Positions 1 to 6,395 of a stretch of 8,170 nt of DNA are shown here, one piece after another. This DNA comes from Anaerolineae bacterium (GTDB lineage: Bacteria; Chloroflexota; Anaerolineae; UBA1429): NCBI GenBank assembly GCA_007118555.1, contig SKRJ01000252.1:1-8170 (forward strand), in the 5' to 3' direction. Position 1 is the first letter of the stretch; each line of letters starts with the position of its first letter. A program made the position numbers and the translations under genes. Below the pieces are notes generated by a model. The model was not told the origin of the DNA. It did not search any database and saw only the letters and a list, made by a program, of their open reading frames with translations.

Positions 1-177
1 CCGGTTCCAGCGGCGGCGCAGATGGTCGACAACTGGCAGCGCAGGATCGCGTTGGGCACGACGACGGAGGGCGCCGAGCTGATGCGTCGCGTGCGGGGCC
101 ATGCCCTCGGGCGCCTGGCGGACTGGCAGGGGCAAGAGACGCCACCGGCGCCGCGGCCCATTTTGCCCTTTACGTAA
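1..177 (+). CDS. C-terminal end of an unidentified protein (5' end outside window)
   Basis: Frame 1 is open from the first base to a TAA at 175-177 and gives the last 58 residues of a protein. The visible part is rich in Arg and Ala. It has a probably helical stretch (MVDNWQRRIALG, then GAELMRRVRGHALGRLADWQ) and a short Pro-rich tail ending PILPFT. It has no membrane segment, cysteine or catalytic motif that I recognise, so I assign no function. The codon choice, rich in G and C at third positions, matches the genes downstream, which supports real coding. Without the start, length and family cannot be judged. The promoter for the next gene lies about 40 bases after this stop, so the gene is probably not part of the operon that follows. 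Confidence 0.55.
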   Translation, partial: PVPAAAQMVDNWQRRIALGTTTEGAELMRRVRGHALGRLADWQGQETPPAPRPILPFT

Positions 178-196
178 AAACGATCTATAGCGGTAC

Positions 197-231
197 GCCA
201 GAGGTCTGGCAAGGGTTGCCCATGGATGGGC
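197..231. promoter_or_regulatory. Three phased inverted repeats overlapping the promoter (candidate operator)
   Basis: Three perfect dyads follow one another: GCCAGA-GG-TCTGGC (197-210), GGCAA-GGG-TTGCC (208-220) and GCCCAT-GG-ATGGGC (218-231). Their centres lie at 203.5, 214 and 224.5, so GCC/GGC half-sites recur every 10 to 11 bases on one face of the helix. The last two dyads cover the -35 box and part of the spacer. A protein bound here would be expected to block RNA polymerase. The dyads are seen directly; the operator role is inferred. No regulator gene is visible in the window. Confidence 0.4.
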
Positions 232-244
232 GCGATGATATAAT
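216..244 (+). promoter_or_regulatory. Sigma-70-type promoter of the five-gene operon
   Basis: A -35 box TTGCCC (216-221; consensus TTGACA, matching four of six) is separated by exactly 17 bases from a perfect -10 box TATAAT (239-244). Transcription would start near 251, giving a leader of about 54 bases before the ATG at 305. It lies in the largest non-coding gap ahead of the co-directional genes, and I saw no comparable promoter in the later gaps. Inverted repeats overlap the -35 box. Confidence 0.75.
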
Positions 245-304
245 GGGCCACATTCCGATTCAGACTGGTTCCTGGTACTCATAGAGACTTTTCGGAGGGC
301 GGCC

Positions 305-1861
305 ATGGTGAGAGACAACAGGCCCGGTGAGGGCGTGAGCATAGATGCCTCGCGCCTGCTGGAGGACGGCATAGCACTTGCGCGCCAGGGCCGGCGGCGC
401 GAAGCGCAGGGCATGTTCCGGCGGGTGATACAGAGCTCTCCGGAGCTGGAGGATGGCTGGCTCTGGATGGCGTGGCTGGCCGAGACCCGCGAGCAGGGCC
501 TGGGCTATTTGCGAGAGGGCCTCCATTTTACGCCCCACAGCGAACGATTGCGCGAGGGCATCGCCTGGGTGGAGGCGCACAAGCCCGCCGCCCCGCGCCA
601 GGAACAGACAGAGGCGGCCAAGAGCGAGCCAGCCCCCACGCCCAAGGCCAGCGCCAAACCCGCGAAACCTTCAGCCCGCCAAAAGAGGGCGCCACGCCGC
701 CGTGGTCCGGGCTCCAAGAGCCTGCGGGACCGCCTGCCCACGATTCGTCGTCCTACGCCGGGGCTTGCCTCCCAAAAGGTACTTGGCGCCCTGCGGGGCG
801 TGGGGATCACGACGTTCAGCCTGGGCGCTATCGCGCTGCTGGTGTTGCTGGGCTGGGTCGTCCTGTCGCAACAGATCGAGTCGCGGGCGCCCGCCGTCTC
901 GGCGATGGTACTACCCACACGCGTGCTCGATGCGACGCCGACCCCCAGCGTCGAGCAGTTGGCGCGCCCCATGTGGACGCGCGTGGAGATTGCCTGGACG
1001 CAGGAGGATTGGGATAGCGCCATTTCCACGTTGGAGCAGATCCGCAGGAACGATCCAGAGAACGCGGACGCGCGGGCTCGCCTCTCTGAGGCGCTCTACT
1101 TTCGCGCCAAGGATGCTATCGACGCCAACGAGCTCGAGATGGCCAAGCGCGATCTGGATCGGGCCGTGCGTCTCGATGCGTACAGCTCACACCTGCAGAC
1201 GGCGAGGCTGGATGTCGAGCTCTATCGCGAGGCCCTCGAGTCCTATTTGGAGCAAAACTGGGCTCGCGCCGTGTTCCAGCTCACCAGCGTCTATGCCCGG
1301 ACGCCTGATTTCCGTGATACCCGCTCGATGCTGGGCCAGGCCCACTGCAACCTGGCCAAGGAACAGTTGGACAGGGACAATCTGGAGGAGGCTCTGGCGC
1401 AGGCCCAACTGTGCAAAGAGATCCTGGAGGGAGCGCCGCTGGCTGCTGAGACCTTGAACCTCGTGGAAGAGACGATACGTCCAGGCAGGCGGGTCGAGGT
1501 AACCCTCTCCCAGTTCCGCGTGACGGTGTATGAGGAGCACGAGGCCATCCGCAGGTTCCCGGCCTGCATTGGCCGTCCCAGCCACCCCACCCGAACCGGT
1601 CGGTTCACCGTGCTGAGCAAGCATGACATGGCCTATGGGTCGGCCTGGGATCTGAACATGCCTAATTGGATTGGCATCTACTGGGCCGGTGGCACCGAGA
1701 ATGGATTCCATGCCCTGCCGATTCTCAGCAATGGCCATACGCTCTGGGCGGGGGCCCTGGGCACCCGGTGTTCCTTTGGGTGCATCGTTCTAAATACGCC
1801 AGACGCCGAGTGGCTGTACGACTGGGTCGAGATCGGCACCGTGGTGATCATTGAACGATAG
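305..1861 (+). CDS. Membrane-anchored TPR protein with C-terminal L,D-transpeptidase (YkuD) domain
   Basis: This 518-residue protein starts at ATG 305, five bases after a GGAGGG site (294-299). The N-terminal part (about 10-95) looks like TPR helices. A Lys/Arg/Ala/Pro-rich linker (about 94-165) follows, then one transmembrane helix (about 167-188), a second TPR-like region (about 212-393) and a YkuD-type domain (about 397-517). The basic linker before the helix predicts an inside N-terminus, placing the catalytic domain outside the membrane. YkuD enzymes form 3-3 peptidoglycan cross-links or attach proteins to peptidoglycan, with a cysteine nucleophile in an SHGC motif. Here Cys493 is the likely nucleophile, but the motif reads CSFGC (489-493), with Phe491 in place of His. 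His469 in FHALP is the likely catalytic His, and the gap to Cys493 (24 residues) is longer than the usual 16-18. The fold call is firm; activity and exact role are less sure. It is the first gene of the operon. Confidence 0.92.
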   Translation: MVRDNRPGEGVSIDASRLLEDGIALARQGRRREAQGMFRRVIQSSPELEDGWLWMAWLAETREQGLGYLREGLHFTPHSERLREGIAWVEAHKPAAPRQEQTEAAKSEPAPTPKASAKPAKPSARQKRAPRRRGPGSKSLRDRLPTIRRPTPGLASQKVLGALRGVGITTFSLGAIALLVLLGWVVLSQQIESRAPAVSAMVLPTRVLDATPTPSVEQLARPMWTRVEIAWTQEDWDSAISTLEQIRRNDPENADARARLSEALYFRAKDAIDANELEMAKRDLDRAVRLDAYSSHLQTARLDVELYREALESYLEQNWARAVFQLTSVYARTPDFRDTRSMLGQAHCNLAKEQLDRDNLEEALAQAQLCKEILEGAPLAAETLNLVEETIRPGRRVEVTLSQFRVTVYEEHEAIRRFPACIGRPSHPTRTGRFTVLSKHDMAYGSAWDLNMPNWIGIYWAGGTENGFHALPILSNGHTLWAGALGTRCSFGCIVLNTPDAEWLYDWVEIGTVVIIER

Positions 1862-1905
1862 ATTGTGCATATTGTGTGTAGCGCAAAAAAGACCAGGAGA
1901 TTGAT

Positions 1906-3141
1906 ATGGCAGCTACTGAGACGAGTGGACCCAACGTAAGCTGGCTCGACGAGGAACTGCGGCGCGAAAAAGGCATCGTCGAGGAGCTCCGCGATCTGGT
2001 CGACAGGCAGCAAGTCGCTCTGGTGGATCAGTCTCAGCGTATCATCAGTCTGGAGGACCGCCTCACCAGATTGCAGAATCAGCTTCAGGTCATTCCCGAG
2101 ATCCGGCAGTTGGTGCAGAACTCGCGGGACGAGATGGCGGCGATGCTCGGCGACCTCAAGCAGGATGTGCAAAAGCGCGAGACCGAGCTCATGCGAAGCC
2201 GCCAGTCCGAGCGGGAGCGGGAATCGCGAGCTCTGGAAGAGCTTCGCGGAGAACTGGTGCGCCTGGGCCCCCTCGAGCAGGCCGTCACCGTGGGACGGGC
2301 CGAGGATCGCCGCCTCAACGAAGGGCTCCATCGGCTCCAGCAGCAGATCGAAGTGTTGGGCAAGCAGGTGCCTCAGATTGAGGAGAACCGCAGGCAGCTT
2401 GCCGATGGCATTGTCAAGAACACCGTGAGCATCAACAAGGTGACCGAGGAGATCGACGAGTTCCGTGCCGGGCGTAGCGCTCTGGCGCAAAAGATTCCGT
2501 CGCTGGAGAGTGACATCAGCAAGCTGACGCAGCAGATCGGCGATCTTCAGAACATGCGCCAGGAAATCACCGCGCAGCAAAAAGAGCTCGTGGAGCGCCA
2601 GCGGCGCACCGATCGAGAGCGCGCCCAGATGCTGGCCGAGTGGGGGCGCAAGCTCGATGCCATGGATCACCAGATCGACGCCTGGGCCGACCAGTTGCGC
2701 TTCTTTGCGGATCAGCACGAAAAGAACCGGCGCGTCCTGCGTGATGTCCAAACCCTGGCCCAGGATCTGAGCCAACAGCAGGATCGCTTGCGGCAGCTCC
2801 ATCAGATCGCGGAAGAACAGTTGCGACGCGAGCTGCGCGAGGCACGCACCGAGAACGATCAGCGCTGGGCCCAAGAGCTGGAGCGGCGGGAGCAGGCACG
2901 GCAGGAGTGGGATATCGCCCAGGACCAGCAGGATGAGCGCCTGAGCACCCTGGAGGAAGGCCTGACAGACCTGGGGCGAGAGCTCTCTGCGGTGGAGGCC
3001 AAGACCCGCGAGATCGTCGCTCGCATCGATACCGAAGGGCAGGAAAACCATCAGAAGATGCGCAGCATCATGCAGACCACGAGCAAAGAGCTTCAGACGC
3101 TGATCAGCACGTGGGCCGAGACATACGGAATACAGGAGTAG
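1906..3141 (+). CDS. Soluble coiled-coil protein of unknown function
   Basis: This 411-residue protein starts at ATG 1906, six bases after AGGAG (1895-1899). Almost the whole length is Gln/Glu/Arg/Leu-rich helix with heptad-like spacing of hydrophobic residues, typical of a long coiled coil. I see no signal peptide, no membrane helix and no cysteine. Proline is rare: after Pro10 the clear ones are Pro64, Pro122, Pro156 and Pro198, each in a short motif such as VIPEI, LGPLE, VPQIE or IPSLE. These may mark hinges between helical rods. From about 200 to the end (IQE) the helix seems unbroken. There are no Walker motifs, so it is not an SMC or Rad50 ATPase, although automated tools may call it SMC-like from composition. 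It could be a cytoplasmic scaffold or filament that works with the membrane-anchored transpeptidase upstream; that is only a guess from gene order. Confidence 0.88.
   Translation: MAATETSGPNVSWLDEELRREKGIVEELRDLVDRQQVALVDQSQRIISLEDRLTRLQNQLQVIPEIRQLVQNSRDEMAAMLGDLKQDVQKRETELMRSRQSERERESRALEELRGELVRLGPLEQAVTVGRAEDRRLNEGLHRLQQQIEVLGKQVPQIEENRRQLADGIVKNTVSINKVTEEIDEFRAGRSALAQKIPSLESDISKLTQQIGDLQNMRQEITAQQKELVERQRRTDRERAQMLAEWGRKLDAMDHQIDAWADQLRFFADQHEKNRRVLRDVQTLAQDLSQQQDRLRQLHQIAEEQLRRELREARTENDQRWAQELERREQARQEWDIAQDQQDERLSTLEEGLTDLGRELSAVEAKTREIVARIDTEGQENHQKMRSIMQTTSKELQTLISTWAETYGIQE
3134..3138 (+). promoter_or_regulatory. Ribosome binding site for selB, inside the end of the previous gene
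   Basis: AGGAG lies in the last codons of the coiled-coil gene, directly before its TAG stop (3139-3141), and nine bases before a TTG codon at 3148. This placement supports TTG as the true selB start and suggests that translation of the two genes is coupled. Confidence 0.7.
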
Positions 3142-3147
3142 GCGCGC

Positions 3148-5052
3148 TTGTTCGTCATCGGTACTGCCGGCCATGTAGACCATGGCAAGTCCACTCTGGT
3201 GCAGGCGATCTCGGGCATCAATCCGGATCGCCTGCGTGAGGAACAAGAGCGGCAGATGACGATCGACCTGGGCTTTGCCTGGGTCACGCTGCCCAGCGGC
3301 CGGCAGGTCAGCATCGTGGACGTGCCGGGTCACGAGGATTTCATCAAGAATATGCTGGCCGGCGTGGGCGGCATCGATCTGGCCCTGTTGGTGGTGGCCG
3401 CCGACGAGGCCGTGATGCCGCAGACCCGCGAGCATCTGGCCATCCTGGATCTGCTCCAGATTCCCAAGGGGCTCGTCGCTCTCACCAAGGCCGATCTGGT
3501 CGAGGATCCTGTATGGCTCGAGCTGGTGCGCGAGGAGGTCCGCGAGACACTGGTCGGCACGGTGCTGGCCGAGGCTCCGATCGTCCCGGTGTCGGCGCTG
3601 ACAGGGCAGGGGTTGGACGAGCTGTTGGAGAGCCTGGATGCCCTGCTGGAAACGAGTGTTCCGCGGCAGGATCTGGGCTTGCCACGTTTACCGATCGATC
3701 GGGCGTTTACCATCAGCGGCTTTGGCACGGTGGTCACTGGCACGCTGGTGGGCGGGCATCTGCAGGTGGGGGATACCGTCGAAATCGTTCCTTTGGGGCG
3801 GACAGCGCGCATCCGCGGCCTGCAGAGCCACAGCGTCAAGATCGAACGTGCATCGCCCGGCTCGCGTCTGGCAGTGAACCTGACCGGCGTCGACCTCGAT
3901 CTGTTGCAGCGTGGGCAGGTGCTGGCCCTGCCAGGTACTCTGTCGCCCACCCGGCTCGTGGATGTGCAGCTTCGGATGCTACGCCAGGCGGCGCATCTCA
4001 TAGAGCACGGCATGGAGGTCGAGCTGTTCACCGGCGCCACCAGCGTGTTGGCGCGGGTGCGTTTGCTGGAGGTCGAGGCGCTGGCTGCAGCAGAGACCGG
4101 CTGGGCACAGCTATGGCTCGACGAACCGGTGGCCATCAGTCGCTATGACCGTTTCATCGTGCGGTTGCCGTCGCCCAGCCTCACTCTGGGTGGGGGGCAG
4201 GTCGTGGAGCCTCAGCCCGTGCGGAGGCATCGGCGTTTTGATGGTCGGGTCATCGAGAGGCTGGCCGCCCTGGCCCAGGGTACGCCAGAAGCCGTCTTGC
4301 TGACCCTGCTGGAGGAGCGGGGGCCCATGGCCGCGCGAGCGTTGGCCGGGCAGAGCCAGCTCCCGGCCGCTACCGTAGAGCCGGCCCTCCAGGCGCTGGC
4401 CGAGGAGGGGCGCATCCTGAGCCTCGCTACGGATCATGCGGGTTCGGCGCATCTGCTCAAAGAGGATGTTCCACTCATCTCTGTCCGTGGCTGGGAGCGC
4501 TTGATGCAGCGCGCGTCAGCCCTTTTGCGAGACTATCATCGACGGCAGCCGCTGCGGAGTGGCATGCCCCGCGAAGAGCTCAAGAGCCGCCTCAGGCTGC
4601 CTGGGGAGCGAGGCAATCAGATTCTGCAGCGCGCCGAGCGGGAGGGGCTGTTGCGGATGAACGGCGATCTGGTGGCTCTGCCGGAACACCAGGTGCAGTT
4701 GAGTGACGCGCAGCAGCAGGCGATCAATGCGGTCCTTGCACGCTTTGAGGAGATGCCCTTTGCGCCCCCTGCCTATGCCGAGGTGCAAGAGGCACTGGGC
4801 GCAGATTTGGCCCAGCACCTGATCGAGACGGGGCGACTGGTGAGATTGAGCGATGCGGTGGTTTTTGCGCCAGAGGCCCTGAACGAGATGGTCGAACGTC
4901 TGACGGACCATCTCGAGAACGGCAGGACCATCACCGTGGCCGAGGTGCGCGACCTGTTCGGCACCAGCCGCAAGTACGCCGTTGCCTTTTTGGAGGAGAC
5001 CGATAGGCGGCGAATCACCAAGCGCATCGGCGACGCGCGCGTTCTGCGCTGA
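3148..5052 (+). CDS. selB: Selenocysteine-specific translation elongation factor SelB
   Basis: This 634-residue GTPase delivers selenocysteyl-tRNA(Sec) to ribosomes paused at UGA codons that carry a SECIS RNA hairpin. All GTP-binding motifs are present: G1 GHVDHGKS (8-15), the SelB-type G2 MTIDLGF (37-43), G3 DVPGH (58-62), G4 TKAD (113-116) and G5 SALTG (149-153). The IDRAFTISGFGTVVTGT segment (183-199) opens the EF-Tu-like domain 2; Asp184-Arg185 match a charged pair implicated in selenocysteine recognition in SelB. Beta-barrel domains run to about 350. Winged-helix domains that bind SECIS RNA fill the rest, ending with the typical TVAEVRDLFGTSRKYAV segment and GDARVL close. The length is normal (E. 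coli about 614). The start is TTG, which gives the expected SelB N-terminus FVIGTAGHVDHGKS; the first internal ATG, at Met37, is too late. The stop is TGA. No selA, selD, tRNA-Sec or selenoprotein gene is seen here, so the organism probably encodes the rest elsewhere. Confidence 0.96.
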   Translation: MFVIGTAGHVDHGKSTLVQAISGINPDRLREEQERQMTIDLGFAWVTLPSGRQVSIVDVPGHEDFIKNMLAGVGGIDLALLVVAADEAVMPQTREHLAILDLLQIPKGLVALTKADLVEDPVWLELVREEVRETLVGTVLAEAPIVPVSALTGQGLDELLESLDALLETSVPRQDLGLPRLPIDRAFTISGFGTVVTGTLVGGHLQVGDTVEIVPLGRTARIRGLQSHSVKIERASPGSRLAVNLTGVDLDLLQRGQVLALPGTLSPTRLVDVQLRMLRQAAHLIEHGMEVELFTGATSVLARVRLLEVEALAAAETGWAQLWLDEPVAISRYDRFIVRLPSPSLTLGGGQVVEPQPVRRHRRFDGRVIERLAALAQGTPEAVLLTLLEERGPMAARALAGQSQLPAATVEPALQALAEEGRILSLATDHAGSAHLLKEDVPLISVRGWERLMQRASALLRDYHRRQPLRSGMPREELKSRLRLPGERGNQILQRAEREGLLRMNGDLVALPEHQVQLSDAQQQAINAVLARFEEMPFAPPAYAEVQEALGADLAQHLIETGRLVRLSDAVVFAPEALNEMVERLTDHLENGRTITVAEVRDLFGTSRKYAVAFLEETDRRRITKRIGDARVLR

Positions 5053-5081
5053 TCTGTCGCGGCGCGATCCACTACCTTGGG

Positions 5082-5086
5082 GGAGG
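5082..5086 (+). promoter_or_regulatory. Ribosome binding site that fixes the start of the LysM/glycosidase-like gene
   Basis: A strong GGAGG core inside GGGGGAGG lies 11 bases before ATG 5098. A TTG at 5077 in the same frame would extend the protein by seven residues but lies upstream of and next to this site, so the site cannot serve it. An ATG at 5088 is only one base from the site and opens a very short frame. ATG 5098 is therefore the best start. Confidence 0.6.
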
Positions 5087-5097
5087 TATGTCTCGAG

Positions 5098-6381
5098 ATG
5101 TCCGAACGTACCATTGAGATCACCGTGGATGAGCATCTCGCTCGCCGCATGCGGGCGCGGGCAGCCGATGGGAACGTGGCGCTGGAGGATCACGCGCGCC
5201 AGCAACTGCTGCACTGGCTCGGGGACTGGGGGCTTGACTTTGCCATTCATGTGGTCAAGTCGGGCGAAACTCTGGCGCGCATCGCTCGCGCCTACTATGG
5301 CGATGCCAGCAAGGCCCGCGTCATCGCCGCCTTTAACGAGCTCGAGGACATGAACGTGATTCGGGTGGGCCAGGTTCTGCGCCTGCCCGAGGCCGAGGCC
5401 CCTCAGACGCCCGCGCCCCCCAGGGGCCCCTTGCCCAAGGGGGAATCGCCCTTTATCTTTGGGATGCATGATCGCGGCGCCGAGCATCTGATGCAGGCAG
5501 CCGGCCGCAAGGGCTGGGTGCTGGTGACCGAGGCCCTGGGCGCCACGCGTACCGATTGGGGCAGCAAATCCTACAGCGATCTGGCCGATAACGGATTTGG
5601 CGTCATCGTGCGGCTCAACAACGGCTATGGCCACAACGGCACGCTACCCCCGTCATCGCTCTATAACAACTTTGCCGTGCGCTGCGGCAATTTCGTCGAG
5701 CGTTCCAGTGGGTGCCACATCTGGATCATCGGCAACGAGCCCAATCTGGCGGTCGAGCGTCCGGGCGGCCCGGCCCACGGCGAGGTGATCACCCCGGCCA
5801 GGTACGCGCAGGCCTTTGTAGCCTGCCGTCAGGAGATTCGCCGCCGCCGGGGCCACGCCAACGACCAGATCGTCATGGGCGCCGTGGGCCCCTGGAACGT
5901 ACAGACCACATACCCCGAAAACCCCAGCGGCGATTGGATCATCTATTTCCAGCACGTCCTGGAGCGGCTGGGTGACAAGGTCGATGGCATTGCGCTGCAC
6001 ACCTATGGTCGCGATCCCTTGCCCGCCAACATCACCAGCGAGCTGAGGATGGATCCGCCCTACCATCATCGCCGCAAGATGTTCCGCACCTACATCGACT
6101 TTATGGAGGCTATCCCGGCCTCACATCGACACCTGCCTGTCTATCTGACCGAGACCAACCAGAACGGCAGTTGGGAGGACCTGAATCGGGGCTGGATTCA
6201 GGCGGCCTATGCCGAGATCAACCGCTGGAACAGCGATCCCAGGCGGCAGCCCATTCGCGCCATGCTGCCCTATCGTTGGGAGCGGCATGTCGGTGACATC
6301 TGGTACATGTCGGGCAAGAGCCAGGTCATCAACGATTTCACGCAGGCGCTGCAGCGCGACTATCGCTGGCACCGCCAGTAG
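5098..6381 (+). CDS. LysM protein with a glycoside hydrolase-like (clan GH-A type) domain
   Basis: Starting at ATG 5098 the protein has 427 residues. Residues 5-42 look like a ribbon-helix-helix unit: strand TIEITV, helix from about 11 to 24, turn at DGN, helix from about 28 to 42. Residues 51-97 are a clear LysM domain (HVVKSGETL ... INVIRVGQVLRLP-like ending, here MNVIRVGQVLRLP), which usually binds N-acetylglucosamine-containing glycans such as peptidoglycan. After a Pro-rich linker (98-118), residues 119-427 resemble a TIM-barrel glycosidase of clan GH-A (GH5/GH39 style). IIGNEPN gives Glu214 as the likely acid/base, ALHTYG fits a later strand, and YLTETNQ gives Glu352 as the likely nucleophile. 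The substrate is unknown. No signal peptide or membrane helix is visible, which is odd for a LysM protein. It follows selB by 45 bases and precedes the amidase by 14. The LysM call is firm, the glycosidase fold likely, catalysis unproven. Confidence 0.88.
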   Translation: MSERTIEITVDEHLARRMRARAADGNVALEDHARQQLLHWLGDWGLDFAIHVVKSGETLARIARAYYGDASKARVIAAFNELEDMNVIRVGQVLRLPEAEAPQTPAPPRGPLPKGESPFIFGMHDRGAEHLMQAAGRKGWVLVTEALGATRTDWGSKSYSDLADNGFGVIVRLNNGYGHNGTLPPSSLYNNFAVRCGNFVERSSGCHIWIIGNEPNLAVERPGGPAHGEVITPARYAQAFVACRQEIRRRRGHANDQIVMGAVGPWNVQTTYPENPSGDWIIYFQHVLERLGDKVDGIALHTYGRDPLPANITSELRMDPPYHHRRKMFRTYIDFMEAIPASHRHLPVYLTETNQNGSWEDLNRGWIQAAYAEINRWNSDPRRQPIRAMLPYRWERHVGDIWYMSGKSQVINDFTQALQRDYRWHRQ

Positions 6382-6395
6382 GGAGAAGAGCTCCG

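Noticed and set aside
178..304. tRNA-Sec gene near selB
   Set aside because: This is the only non-coding gap long enough, and it holds a promoter and short dyads but no cloverleaf pairing or CCA-type end that I could find.
453..1457. Plus-strand open frame of 334 codons inside the transpeptidase gene
   Set aside because: It is an Arg/Pro/Trp-rich shadow frame with no ribosome site, fully inside a gene with a clear domain structure.
1851..1905. Possible promoter in the gap before the coiled-coil gene
   Set aside because: TTGAAC (1851-1856) has no -10 box at a suitable distance; TATTGT (1870-1875) is only 13 bases away.
1906..3141. SMC/Rad50-type ATPase
   Set aside because: No Walker A, Walker B or signature motif is present; the likeness is only in coiled-coil composition.
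1678..3435. Long open frame on the minus strand (585 codons)
   Set aside because: It lies opposite the coiled-coil gene and the start of selB, which have clear family or coiled-coil character and good ribosome sites. Its product is a low-quality Leu/His/Gln-rich sequence, as expected from a GC-rich shadow frame.
5077..5079. TTG as start of the LysM gene
   Set aside because: It precedes the strong GGAGG site at 5082-5086, which instead fits ATG 5098.
5053..5097. SECIS element just after the selB TGA
   Set aside because: The TCGC-GGC-GCGA pairing is too short and lacks a typical stem and apical loop; the region is better explained as an intergenic gap with a ribosome site.
4516..5634. Minus-strand open frame of 372 codons across the selB end and LysM start
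   Set aside because: It is antisense to two well-supported genes and shows no recognisable domain.
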